DNA of 64,000 bases from an uncultured Oscillospiraceae bacterium (GCA_910585735.1 CAJUEU010000003.1:30501-94500), one strand, 5' to 3'; positions 1-7,601 are shown, numbered from the stretch's first letter. Numbers and translations are program-made. Notes: generated by a model not told the origin, from the sequence alone.

Positions 1-137
1 AAAAGGATCAGGGGGATCATGGTGGCGTTGATAGAGCCGCCGCTGGGCCCCACATCCAGCTTGACGTAGCTCAGGACCACCGACATGGCCACACAGAGCG
101 CCGCCTCACAGAGCAACCGTACTTTTTCGTTTCGCAT
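1..137 (-). CDS. thiT: Thiamine transporter substrate-binding subunit ThiT (ECF type), N-terminal part only
   Basis: This is a partial gene that runs off the left edge; only about 45 N-terminal residues are present. They begin MRNEKVRLLCEAAL and continue through a hydrophobic segment into VKLDVGPSGGSINATMIP, which resembles the start of ThiT, the membrane S component that binds thiamine for energy-coupling-factor transporters. The start at 137 is preceded by an AGAGAGG-like ribosome site. A TPP riboswitch lies directly upstream, which strongly supports a thiamine-uptake role. Too little protein is present to check the thiamine-binding residues. Another riboswitch-controlled thiamine or HMP transporter is the main alternative. 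Confidence 0.72.
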   Translation of the reverse strand, partial: MRNEKVRLLCEAALCVAMSVVLSYVKLDVGPSGGSINATMIPLIL

Positions 138-162
138 CTTTTTTGCCTCTCTTTACAATAAA

Positions 163-200
163 GTACCGCAGGCGCAAACCGGAATGGCGCGTCGCGGTAC
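163..200 (-). terminator. Hairpin in the riboswitch expression platform
   Basis: On the minus strand GTACCGC pairs with GCGGTAC, and extra GC-rich pairing lies inside. The hairpin is followed by a short T-rich stretch and then the thiT ribosome site. It lies between aptamer and start codon, where a regulatory terminator or sequestering hairpin is expected. The U-run is weak, so the mechanism is uncertain. Confidence 0.5.
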
Positions 201-221
201 GAAAAGAGACAAAAGTCACTC

Positions 222-334
222 GATCGCTCCCTACGCCGGCATTACCCGGATCAGGTGTAGGCCCAATGGGCCAAGGGACCGGGGGCGGCATTACGCCCCG
301 CATCACAGCCGGACTTGCGTCCAGCGCCCCTGCT
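222..334 (-). promoter_or_regulatory. TPP riboswitch (THI-box aptamer)
   Basis: Read on the minus strand, the 3' half ACCTGATCCGGGTAATGCC followed by GGCGTAGGGA matches the highly conserved THI-box core almost exactly. The 5' half has GGGGCGC, a short GGAC/GTCC hairpin and then CTGTGA where the family has CTGAGA. A GC-rich variable arm joins the halves. It sits in the leader of thiT, so thiamine pyrophosphate binding should lower transporter expression. The single change in the pyrimidine-sensing CUGAGA motif is unusual. Confidence 0.9.
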
Positions 335-424
335 ATTCTGTTTTGTCCTCACGGTCTGGCCTTATTGTAAACGAAGGGGAGTGGATTGTCAAGATTCTTC
401 ATGGGGAGACAGGGCATAAAAATA

Positions 425-448
425 CTCCCGGGTTTGGTGCCCCGGGAG
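425..448 (-). terminator. Rho-independent terminator after the S41-like gene
   Basis: Perfect 8-bp stem CTCCCGGG/CCCGGGAG with an 8-nt loop, followed on the minus strand by TATTTTT. It lies 11 bases beyond the stop codon of the S41-like gene. Confidence 0.8.
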
Positions 449-459
449 CATTTTGCGGA

Positions 460-1800
460 TCAAAGGGCCATGGCCCGGTCCAAAAGGATGTCCTGGAAGA
501 TCTCCTTCGAGGTCCAGGGGATGTATTCGTCCACGCTCAGCCCCTTCTCGCTGGTGCCCCGGCCCTCGTAGGCGGCAGGGGTCATGCGGATGGGGTAAGA
601 GAGGGTCATTTTGTCGTGAAGGGCTACGGTGATGGGATCAAAATAATCCAAAGTGCCCATGGTGGGCCGGCCGATCACGGTCACCTTGCCGCCGCAGCGT
701 TTACACAGGGCCACAAATTGCTCTCCCTCGTCCTCGCAGAAGGTGTCGGTGAGGACCACCACCTTCTCCGGGGCCGCTGGGGCGGGGAAAACCGTTCCCT
801 CCACTGCTTCGGGGGGCAGGAACACCAGCCCCTTGCCGAAGTTGTCCCGGTAGAGGGAAATTTCCTGGTCAACGAGGGCGATCTCCTCCGGGTCGGTACA
901 GGTGGCGCGGAAGGCGGAGAGAACGTCGTACCGCCGGTTGCAGTTGTTCTCCGTGAAAAGGCACCAGCAGCCCTCGTCCCCCCGAAGCTCCTCTATGGTT
1001 CGCTCTCGGACCACCAGGTAGGGGAGCAGGCCGTCCAAGGCGTTCTCGTCCCCGCCCACATTCCGGCGGAGGTCCAGAATCAGCTTGCGGCTTTTGGCAA
1101 TGTCTCCGCCGTGCTTGGTCAGGAGGGTGTCCATAGCCTCCCGATCCATCCGCTCCAGCCTCAGGTAGGCGGCATTTCCCGCCAGCATCCGAAATTCAAT
1201 GGGGTAGTCCTCCTCAAAGGGCGGACAGGGGGGCGTTTCCACCCGTTCCCGGCTCCCATCGGCGTGCTCCACCGTGAGGGACCGGGCCATGCGCAAATAG
1301 CCCCCCCACAGCTCCCGCTCGGGGAGGCCGCTGTAAAAGGCGGCCCGGCGCATATAGTCCCGGACCCGTTCAGGGCTCATGCTCTGGACCTCCAGAATTT
1401 TGTCCCCGGGGACAAGCCCGGTCTCCGGCTTTGCGGAAGTGACGTAAAGACAGTCTCTGGCCGCCCGGACCCGATAAGGAAGCCCCAGGTTCCGATAGTC
1501 GATCCAATCCTCACAGTGGAACCGCAAATGCCGGTCGTGCATATCCCCCACCATCTGGTGAAGGCTCCGAGCCAGCATCTCGATGGTCAGGGTGCCGTAG
1601 CGGTAGTTGGAGAACACATAGGTCCGGCTCTCGTTGGGCATGTAGTATTTCCGCTTGTGCTCAAAGCCCACATAGTCGTAGTGGATGGTTTTGACCATAG
1701 CGTCATAGAGGGCGTCCAGGTCAATGGGATTTTCCTTCATCTCGGCGTAAATGGCCTCCTTGGCCAGCCGTTCCCGCTCCACACGGTCAATGAGTTCCAT
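460..1800 (-). CDS. S41-peptidase-family protein with degenerate catalytic residues
   Basis: 446 residues, no signal peptide. The fold signature is that of C-terminal processing peptidases: a PDZ-like stretch around 126-140 (ETGLVPGDKILEV), the S41 core strand LILDLRRNVGG (240-250), and the segment VVVLTDTFCEDEGEQF (347-362) where the family normally reads like NxxSASASE. In this alignment the nucleophilic Ser falls on an acidic residue of CEDE, and the downstream general-base Lys (family GKG) is also missing from GRPTMGTLDYFDP. It may be a non-proteolytic relative, or may use Cys355. The start at 1800 follows AAAGGAGG. It lies downstream of the flavoprotein gene but behind a terminator, so it is probably a separate unit. 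Substrate unknown. Confidence 0.65.
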   Translation of the reverse strand: MELIDRVERERLAKEAIYAEMKENPIDLDALYDAMVKTIHYDYVGFEHKRKYYMPNESRTYVFSNYRYGTLTIEMLARSLHQMVGDMHDRHLRFHCEDWIDYRNLGLPYRVRAARDCLYVTSAKPETGLVPGDKILEVQSMSPERVRDYMRRAAFYSGLPERELWGGYLRMARSLTVEHADGSRERVETPPCPPFEEDYPIEFRMLAGNAAYLRLERMDREAMDTLLTKHGGDIAKSRKLILDLRRNVGGDENALDGLLPYLVVRERTIEELRGDEGCWCLFTENNCNRRYDVLSAFRATCTDPEEIALVDQEISLYRDNFGKGLVFLPPEAVEGTVFPAPAAPEKVVVLTDTFCEDEGEQFVALCKRCGGKVTVIGRPTMGTLDYFDPITVALHDKMTLSYPIRMTPAAYEGRGTSEKGLSVDEYIPWTSKEIFQDILLDRAMAL

Positions 1801-1825
1801 GGTGTGTCCTCCTTTGGGTAGAAAA

Positions 1826-1853
1826 GGGGCTCCGCTCCCATGAGCGGAGCCCC
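1826..1853 (-). terminator. Rho-independent terminator of the flavoprotein gene
   Basis: Perfect 12-bp stem GGGGCTCCGCTC/GAGCGGAGCCCC with a 4-nt loop, followed on the minus strand by TTTTC. It separates the upstream flavoprotein gene (stop at 1908) from the S41-like gene. Confidence 0.85.
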
Positions 1854-1907
1854 TTCGATTTTCTCATATCCCCGAAAAATTGTCAATCCCAGGGGAAACG
1901 TGACTTC

Positions 1908-4217
1908 TTACTGCTCGGCTACGATCTGGCCGGCCGCGAAGCCGTTGGTGCAGGCCATGCCGATGGAGTTGCCGGCCGAGGGGCAGCTGTAGCCCAGGCC
2001 GTACCGGCCGCCCATGGCGTTACCTACGGCGTAAAGGCCCTTGATGGGGTGGAAGGAAACGCTCTTACGCTTGCCACCGCCAGGGCCGCCGGGACCGCCG
2101 GGACCGCCCGCGGCGGCCTCTACCTCAACGACCTCCATGCCCATGACCTGATACTCCTCGTTGGTGATAAGGCCGGACATGGTGACCATGGCGGGGGTGG
2201 GAGCCGAAGCGCCCACAGAGCCCACACTGGCGTAGAAGGGGGCCTTCTCAATGGGGATCATAGCGATCTTGCCCTTGCCGTAGTCAGTGTCTGCGCCGGC
2301 ATGGCACAGCTCGTTGTAGTGGGCGATGCTCTCCAGGGCCACCTTCTTGGTGGCCTCGTCGTAGCCGCAGAGGGTCAGCAGCTCCTCCAGGGAGTTGGCC
2401 TTGTACATCTTGGTGTAGCCACGCTCCATAATGGTGCCGGTCTTGATGGTGATCTGCCCGTTCTCATCGGGCTCGCTCTCCATGCCTGCGGCCATGTCGG
2501 CCCAGAACTGGGGACGGCCGAAGTCAGGGCCGCCGTGCTCCATGCCGGAGCCGGTGGCGCTGAGGGCCCAGTTGGCATCCACCAGCATGACGGCAATGCC
2601 GGACTCCTGAAGGTAGGTGGCCCGGTTGGCCGAGGACATGTTGCCCTCGTTGCAGTACCGCTTGCCCTTGGCGTTGAGCCACAGGCAGCTGTTAGCGCCC
2701 CAGGGGCTGGACACGCCGCCGCCCAGGAGCATGGTGCCCCGGGGAGCGGGATCGATATAGCCGCCGGCCCAGCAGCCCAGCTTGATGGCAGAGCCGTCAC
2801 GGCCGCCCATGAAGGAGAAGAAACTGTCCTTCTCGCCGCCGCCCCGCTCGTTTTCTTCCATGTACTCGTTCAGGAGGGCCCAGCACATATCCTTGTTGGC
2901 CGCGTAACCGCCGCCGGCCAGGATGACGCCCTTGCTGGTGTTGTACTGGATGACCTTGTCGCCCACTTTGGCGATGACGCCGGTGACCTCGCCCTTGTCG
3001 TTCTGGACCAGCACCTGGGCGCTGGCGTCAAAGTGAACGGTGGCGCCCATATCCACGGCCTTGGCCACGCAAGCGCTCTGGACGTAGCGGATGGTGGAAT
3101 TGGCGGCCACGCCCTGGATGGGCTCGTCGTTGTACTTACCGGCGAAGGTCACCGTGGTGGCCCAGGTCTTGGTGCCGGTGACGATGGGGTAGTTGGTCAG
3201 GTTCTCGCACTGGTAGACGTCCAGGCCCTGGGCCAGCTTAGCGGGGTCCATCTGGGTCTGGATGAAAAGCTGGCCGTTGGGAGTGTTGTCGTAGACCAGC
3301 ATGATCTCCTCCAGGGTTTTCACGTTGTTTTCCAGAACGGTACCCTTAATGCCGTCCAGGGAGGCGTAACGCTCCTTGTCGGCCAGGACCTCCTTGGCCA
3401 CATCCAGCATGTTGTCCACCATGGGGCCGGAATTGTGGACGAAAGAGCGGATGATGGCGGGGTTGCAGCGGCCACCAGCCCGGAGAACGTACTCGTTGAC
3501 GATCTCGCCCAAGTCGTACTCCTTGATACCGTGCTCCTTGGCCAGCTTAGTGTTATAGGCGCCGATGTCCTCACCGTACCAATCAAAAATGTCAGCCCCC
3601 TGCTTCTCCAGCACCACCACGTTCTTAGCCCCTGCCTGCATGGCGGTAAGGACGGCCTGGGTGCCGGCGTGACCCAGGCCCACGATGACCATCTCCACAT
3701 CCTGGGTCTCGTCGGGGGTGAGGGAAGGGGCTTCGCCCAGCCAGTCGCCGGGGCCGGAGTAGCCCTTCACCCGGGCTTCGCCGCTGTCGGCGTTGGGGTC
3801 GGCCACAGGGATCTGAACGCTCTCCCCCTTGGCTTGGGCGATACAGGCAGCCGCCGCCTGCTTTACGGCGTCACTGGTAATGGTGGCGCCGCCTACGGCG
3901 TCGATCTCGGCGCTCTGGGCGTCCAGGATGGCCTGCTTCAGCTTGTCGCCGGCGGCCTGGCCAATGCTGTCGGTCTCGCCGGACAGGTCCAGGACCACAT
4001 CGGTAATGCTGTTGGCGTCGAAGGTCATGGAGACCTCGATCTCGGCCATGCCGGTGGCCTTGGCCTTGTATGTACCGGGAGTGTAGATCCCGTTTGCCTC
4101 GGGGGTGGGCTTGCTGCCGTTGTCGCCGCAGGCGCTCAGCACGCCCATGGTAGCAACACCGGCAATGCCGGCGGCCGCGCCCTTGATAAAGTCACGGCGG
4201 GATAAATTCTTGCTCAT
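1908..4217 (-). CDS. Tat-exported lipoprotein FMN/FAD reductase (fumarate reductase flavoprotein family)
   Basis: 769 residues. The N-terminus has a twin-arginine motif (SRRDFIK, 6-12) and a lipobox ending in Cys30 (VLSAC), so it is predicted to fold in the cytoplasm and be anchored outside the membrane. Residues about 45-130 form an FMN-binding domain with GGATITS (109-115), whose Thr112 is the expected site for covalent FMN attachment by ApbE. An FAD_binding_2 domain starts near 173 with VIVGLGHAGTQA and ends with the typical AGNSIGMACTNGFAAG. A Gly-Pro repeat (GGPGGPGGPGGG) interrupts the region before the last FAD motif. Family members reduce fumarate, urocanate or other unsaturated acids; the substrate here cannot be told. 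Divergent from the TetR gene at 4379, probably its regulator. Start at 4217 is conventional. Confidence 0.85.
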   Translation of the reverse strand: MSKNLSRRDFIKGAAAGIAGVATMGVLSACGDNGSKPTPEANGIYTPGTYKAKATGMAEIEVSMTFDANSITDVVLDLSGETDSIGQAAGDKLKQAILDAQSAEIDAVGGATITSDAVKQAAAACIAQAKGESVQIPVADPNADSGEARVKGYSGPGDWLGEAPSLTPDETQDVEMVIVGLGHAGTQAVLTAMQAGAKNVVVLEKQGADIFDWYGEDIGAYNTKLAKEHGIKEYDLGEIVNEYVLRAGGRCNPAIIRSFVHNSGPMVDNMLDVAKEVLADKERYASLDGIKGTVLENNVKTLEEIMLVYDNTPNGQLFIQTQMDPAKLAQGLDVYQCENLTNYPIVTGTKTWATTVTFAGKYNDEPIQGVAANSTIRYVQSACVAKAVDMGATVHFDASAQVLVQNDKGEVTGVIAKVGDKVIQYNTSKGVILAGGGYAANKDMCWALLNEYMEENERGGGEKDSFFSFMGGRDGSAIKLGCWAGGYIDPAPRGTMLLGGGVSSPWGANSCLWLNAKGKRYCNEGNMSSANRATYLQESGIAVMLVDANWALSATGSGMEHGGPDFGRPQFWADMAAGMESEPDENGQITIKTGTIMERGYTKMYKANSLEELLTLCGYDEATKKVALESIAHYNELCHAGADTDYGKGKIAMIPIEKAPFYASVGSVGASAPTPAMVTMSGLITNEEYQVMGMEVVEVEAAAGGPGGPGGPGGGKRKSVSFHPIKGLYAVGNAMGGRYGLGYSCPSAGNSIGMACTNGFAAGQIVAEQ

Positions 4218-4268
4218 AGTTCATGCATCCTTTCCTAAAAATTTTGGGACAATTTTGAGACCTGAAAC

Positions 4269-4297
4269 TTGACACGATTTTACTCGTATTATATGAT
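4269..4297 (+). promoter_or_regulatory. Sigma-A promoter of the tetR-like gene
   Basis: TTGACA (4269-4274), 17-bp spacer, TATGAT (4292-4297), on the plus strand about 80 bp before the TetR start. The opposite strand of the same spot carries a TATAAT-like element that could serve the flavoprotein gene. Confidence 0.75.
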
Positions 4298-4305
4298 AAA
4301 TCATA
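4292..4305. promoter_or_regulatory. Palindrome over the divergent promoters, candidate TetR operator
   Basis: TATGAT-AA-ATCATA is an inverted repeat covering the plus-strand -10 element. Its place between divergent regulator and target genes fits autoregulation by the TetR protein. Operator status is inference. Confidence 0.35.
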
Positions 4306-4378
4306 AGCAGGCAGGAAGGAAAAAGCAAGACGTGCGGCTGTTACAGGTTTGTGGCTTTTGTAACGCAGGGAGGGAGAC

Positions 4379-4936
4379 ATGAACGCGGAAAAGCGGGAAG
4401 AGGAACTGATTCGGCACAAAATTGCCTACGCCTATCTGGAGCTTTTGCGGAAGAAGGCCCGGGATGAGATCTCGGTTACCGAGCTCGCAAAGGCGGCAGG
4501 GGTCTCCCGTATGGCCTTTTACCGAAAGTTTGGGAGCAAATGGGACGTAGTGGACTTCTACCTGGGGGGCATTATGCACTGGGAGGTGGCCTGGGATGAG
4601 CGAAACGGCGGGGACCTGAACATATGGGACCTGGAATATGGTACCCGCTTTTTTAAGGCCATGAAGGAGCACCGGGAGGACATCCTCACCCTGGTGGACC
4701 GGGGCTATGCCACCCTGCTCCTGCGGGTCATCAACATGACCAACGAGAACGCCGGGGGCGACATGTCCATCCGTTCTATAGAGAGGTACAACCTTTATTT
4801 TCTGGCGGGAGCGGGCTTCAACGCTATGCTTATCTGGCTCCGGGACGGGTGCCGGGAGAGCCCCGAGGAAATGGCCCGGGCCCTCCGGGATTACATGAGC
4901 TCGGGGGAAAGGATCCGCCGGGGGCGGTTGGAGTGA
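4379..4936 (+). CDS. TetR/AcrR family transcriptional regulator
   Basis: 185 residues. The N-terminal helix-turn-helix is clear: ISVTELAKAAGVSRMAFYRKFGSKWDVVDFY (residues 37-67) has the usual TetR pattern with the recognition helix around GVSRMAFYRKF. The C-terminal part is a helical ligand or dimer domain without recognisable specificity. The start follows GGAGGGAGAC. It is transcribed away from the Tat-exported FMN/FAD reductase across a 161-bp region containing a consensus promoter and a palindrome, so it probably controls that gene in response to the enzyme's substrate or a related compound. The effector is unknown. Confidence 0.85.
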   Translation: MNAEKREEELIRHKIAYAYLELLRKKARDEISVTELAKAAGVSRMAFYRKFGSKWDVVDFYLGGIMHWEVAWDERNGGDLNIWDLEYGTRFFKAMKEHREDILTLVDRGYATLLLRVINMTNENAGGDMSIRSIERYNLYFLAGAGFNAMLIWLRDGCRESPEEMARALRDYMSSGERIRRGRLE

Positions 4937-5009
4937 AAGGGACCAGGAAAGAACCATACTGTTATAGAGAGCGTTGGCATTCTTTGAGAAAGAAGCAGGT
5001 GACGTCGGC

Positions 5010-6497
5010 ATGAGAAAAGCAGGGATCCTGATGCCCATTTCCGCACTGCCCTCCCCTTATGGGATCGGCACGCTGGGGGCGGCGGCCCGGGAGTTCGCGG
5101 ACTTTTTGGCGGCAGGGGGCCAGCGCTGCTGGCAGCTCCTCCCCGTAGGGCCCACCAGTTACGGGGACTCCCCCTATCAGTCCTTCTCCTCCTTTGCGGG
5201 GAACCCTTATTTCATCGACCTGGATACCTTGGCCCAGGAGGGACTGTTGGAGCCCAGGGAATATCGGAATTTGAACTGGGGGGAGGATCCGGCGGCGGTA
5301 GACTACGGTCTTCTCTACCAAAACCGCTATAAGGTGCTGCGGAAAGCCTGTAAGCGGCTTTTGGAGCAGGACCGGCCCGATTTCCACCAATTTTGTACCG
5401 ATCAGGCCTTTTGGTTGGAGGATTATGCCCTCTTCATGGCCCTGAAGGACGCCCATAAGGGGACCTCCTGGCAGGCCTGGCCCGAGGGGCTCCGCCTCCG
5501 CCAGCCCGAGGCGCTGGACAAGGCCCGGGAGAAGCATGGGGAAAGGATCGGCTTCTGGAAGGGGGTCCAGTACCTCTTTTTTCACCAGTGGGAGAACTGG
5601 AAGACCTATGTGAACGAGCGGGGTATCTCGGTCCTTGGAGACCTGCCCATCTACGTGTCCGGGGACAGCGCCGACGTGTGGGCCAACCAGGACCAATTTC
5701 AAATGGACGACCAGGGTCGGCCCACCGAAGTGGCCGGCTGTCCCCCCGATGGCTTCTCGGCCGACGGTCAGCTCTGGGGCAACCCTCTCTTTGATTGGGA
5801 GAAAATGGAGGAGGACGGTTACGCCTGGTGGCTTCGGCGGATCCAGTTCCAGTTCCGGCTTTACGACACCCTGCGCATCGACCACTTTCGGGGCTTTGAG
5901 TCCTATTACGCCATCCCCTATGGGGAGGACACTGCCCGGAACGGCCGCTGGCGGCCCGGGCCTGGGATCCGCTTTTTCCGAAGGGTGAACGAGGTGTTGG
6001 GGGAGAAGGACATCATTGCCGAGGACCTGGGCTTCCTCACCCCCGAGGTCCATGCGCTGCTGCGGGAATCGGGCTATCCAGGGATGAAGATCCTGGAGTT
6101 TGCTTTTGACCGCCGGGATGGAGGAAACGATTATCTGCCTCACACCTACCCCACCCACTGTGTGGTCTATACCGGCACCCACGACAACGACACGATTCAG
6201 GGGTGGATGGCATCCGCTCCACCCCAGGACGTAGATTTTGCCAAGGCTTACCTCCGCCTTACCGAGGGGGAGGGCTACCACTGGGGCATGATGCGCTCGG
6301 CCTGGGCCTCTCCCGCCGACCTGGCGGTGATGCAGTTCCAGGACCTGCTGGGGCTGGGGAGCGAGGCCCGGATGAATACGCCTTCTACTCTGGGGAGCAA
6401 CTGGAAATGGCGGACCTTGCCAGGTACTTACCACGAGGCGTTGGCCCATAAGCTCTACGAGGATATGCGGGTCTACCAGCGTTTGAATCGAAATTAA
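5010..6497 (+). CDS. malQ: 4-alpha-glucanotransferase (amylomaltase, GH77)
   Basis: 495 residues from the ATG at 5010, which gives the usual family start MRKAGILMPISALPSPYGIG; an upstream in-frame TTG at 4974 would add 12 atypical residues. Disproportionates maltodextrins in the cytoplasm during glycogen or starch breakdown. All GH77 landmarks are present: DLPIYVSGDSADVWANQ, the nucleophile Asp in RIDHFRGFESYY, the acid/base Glu in IIAEDLGFLTPEV, and the third carboxylate in TGTHDNDT. Length is normal. It starts about 70 bp after the TetR gene on the same strand, and a strong terminator follows at 6511. Confidence 0.96.
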   Translation: MRKAGILMPISALPSPYGIGTLGAAAREFADFLAAGGQRCWQLLPVGPTSYGDSPYQSFSSFAGNPYFIDLDTLAQEGLLEPREYRNLNWGEDPAAVDYGLLYQNRYKVLRKACKRLLEQDRPDFHQFCTDQAFWLEDYALFMALKDAHKGTSWQAWPEGLRLRQPEALDKAREKHGERIGFWKGVQYLFFHQWENWKTYVNERGISVLGDLPIYVSGDSADVWANQDQFQMDDQGRPTEVAGCPPDGFSADGQLWGNPLFDWEKMEEDGYAWWLRRIQFQFRLYDTLRIDHFRGFESYYAIPYGEDTARNGRWRPGPGIRFFRRVNEVLGEKDIIAEDLGFLTPEVHALLRESGYPGMKILEFAFDRRDGGNDYLPHTYPTHCVVYTGTHDNDTIQGWMASAPPQDVDFAKAYLRLTEGEGYHWGMMRSAWASPADLAVMQFQDLLGLGSEARMNTPSTLGSNWKWRTLPGTYHEALAHKLYEDMRVYQRLNRN

Positions 6498-6510
6498 GTC
6501 GCAAGCAGAA

Positions 6511-6540
6511 ACAGGGAGCGGGGGAAAGCCCGCTCCCTGT
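6511..6540. terminator. Rho-independent terminator after malQ
   Basis: 12-bp perfect stem ACAGGGAGCGGG/CCCGCTCCCTGT with a 6-nt loop followed by TTTTC. Confidence 0.88.
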
Positions 6541-6715
6541 TTTCGCCGTAAAGCAAAGGGAACTAATTTCTCATATATGAGTTGGCGGCAGGACTCTTTT
6601 TTTGCCATAATAGGTCGAGACAGGGAACCTTCTGGCGGAAGAAGGCGAATTTTTTGCTTTTGCCGGGGGGACAAGCAATTCTCCGGCCTTGGCCGGAAGG
6701 GGAGGAGGAGCGTGG

Positions 6716-7045
6716 ATGCGGGAGGTACAGGAGCTTTTGCGCCGGCTGGGGCTCACTGAACGGTACGTGGGCTTTTTTTACACGGCATGCGCGGTGGAGC
6801 TGTGTATGGACCAGCCTGAGCGGCTGATGTTTGTGACCAAATGGATCTACCCGGATGTGGCCAAACGGTACCAGACAAACTGGACGGCGGTGGAGCGAAG
6901 CATCCGCACGGTGCGGGGTATGCTTTGGAAAAACAACAGGCAGGGGCTGGAATTTTTGGTGGGACGGCCTCTGACGGAGAAGCCGGGCGCCGCGCAGTTT
7001 CTGGCTATGCTGGCCGAAGGAACAGCCCGGCGCGCCTCAGAATAA
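6716..7045 (+). CDS. Stand-alone Spo0A C-terminal (DNA-binding) domain protein
   Basis: 109 residues from the ATG at 6716 (MREVQELLRRLGL), chosen because GGGGAGGAGG lies just upstream. The whole protein resembles the Spo0A effector domain: LLRRLGLTERYVGFFY parallels the first helices, and WIYPDVAKRYQTNWTAVERS matches the recognition-helix region (family YPDIAKKFNTTxSRVER), followed by the closing AAQFLAMLAE (family SEFIAMVAD). There is no receiver domain, so phosphorelay control is absent. It may compete with Spo0A at 0A boxes, recognise a shifted motif, or act at other sites. It stands alone between two terminators. Confidence 0.75.
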   Translation: MREVQELLRRLGLTERYVGFFYTACAVELCMDQPERLMFVTKWIYPDVAKRYQTNWTAVERSIRTVRGMLWKNNRQGLEFLVGRPLTEKPGAAQFLAMLAEGTARRASE

Positions 7046-7097
7046 AAGAGCCGGACATTACGCCTCCTCTCTGGGCGGCGCAATGTCCGGCTCTTTT
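7044..7097. terminator. Rho-independent terminator after the Spo0A_C-like gene
   Basis: AAAAGAGCCGGACATT (7044-7059) pairs perfectly with AATGTCCGGCTCTTTT (7082-7097), and the 3' arm ends in the T-run. The stem overlaps the stop codon of the gene. Confidence 0.88.
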
Positions 7098-7201
7098 ATT
7101 TTCCTTTGAGGATGGGCCGCCAGTCTTTTGCCAGTCCTCTGTTCGGCGCCGCAGGGAAGGAGTCCTGTGGTGGTTGGAGGAACAGTAATGGACATATTTT
7201 A

Positions 7202-7263
7202 ATTAAAATTTTAATATATAATTATATCTATAATATAATTATATATCAAATTAAAATTTTAAT
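7202..7263. promoter_or_regulatory. AT-only operator array upstream of the Hip-kinase locus
   Basis: Two copies of the perfect palindrome ATTAAAATTTTAAT (7202-7215 and 7250-7263) start 48 bp apart. They flank two copies of the palindrome ATATAATTATAT (7216-7227 and 7233-7244). The right-hand outer copy touches the -35 of the promoter below. Nested symmetric sites before a toxin-antitoxin-like operon suggest cooperative repressor binding. The array is far more AT-rich than its surroundings. Confidence 0.6.
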
Positions 7264-7290
7264 GACATTTGAAAAATGATGTGCTATAAT
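7262..7290 (+). promoter_or_regulatory. Promoter of the Hip-kinase locus
   Basis: ATGACA (7262-7267), 17-bp spacer, TATAAT (7285-7290), 33 bp before the first start codon of the three-gene unit. Confidence 0.65.
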
Positions 7291-7322
7291 AGAAAAACAT
7301 CAATAGGGGGAGGTGATGGATA

Positions 7323-7601
7323 ATGCGGCGAAGTGATCCAATGGATCACCTGGTCTCTATTAGTGCGTTGAATCAGGGACAAGCATCTAAAGTGCTGAAC
7401 AGAGTTACCGATGAGCATGAAATAATTATATTAAAAAACAATCAAGCGAAAGCCGTTATTATCTCTCCCGATCAATTTAGAAGCTACGCCGAACTGGCGG
7501 AAATATGCAGTGTCATTGTGGAGGAGAAGCTAATTTCTGAAGATCAAGAGCAAAAAATTCGTGCCCTCTTGAAGAAGACGAAGCTTTACACGGAAGAGTA
7601 A
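7323..7601 (+). CDS. Phd/YefM-like antitoxin
   Basis: 92 residues. The core LVSISALNQGQASKVLNRVTDEHEIIILKNNQAKAVIISPDQF has the layout of Phd/YefM antitoxins: an N-terminal strand, a helix containing the small DNA-binding segment, then hairpin strands carrying the typical pattern of a residue run such as NNQAKAVIIS. The C-terminus (about 60-92) is charged and helical, the part that usually wraps the toxin. The start at 7323 follows GGGGGAGGTG; an internal ATG at 7341 is an alternative. It is first in the operon, before the HipA-like kinase, and is the best candidate for the repressor that binds the AT-rich palindromes. Phd-type partners are not the usual ones for Hip kinases, which normally pair with HTH HipB proteins. 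Confidence 0.72.
   Translation: MRRSDPMDHLVSISALNQGQASKVLNRVTDEHEIIILKNNQAKAVIISPDQFRSYAELAEICSVIVEEKLISEDQEQKIRALLKKTKLYTEE

Noticed and set aside
460..1821. Long open frame on the plus strand across the S41-like gene (85-1821)
   Set aside because: It is the antisense shadow of a GC-rich gene; the minus frame has the ribosome site, family motifs and terminator.
2049..4205. 718-residue open frame antisense to the FMN/FAD reductase
   Set aside because: Its composition (Gly/Val/His/Leu-rich, no motif) is typical of the reverse frame of a GC-rich gene; the minus frame has Tat, FMN and FAD motifs.
6541..6715. 0A box near the receiver-less Spo0A-like gene
   Set aside because: The closest match (GGTCGAGACA) does not fit TTTGTCRAA well enough.
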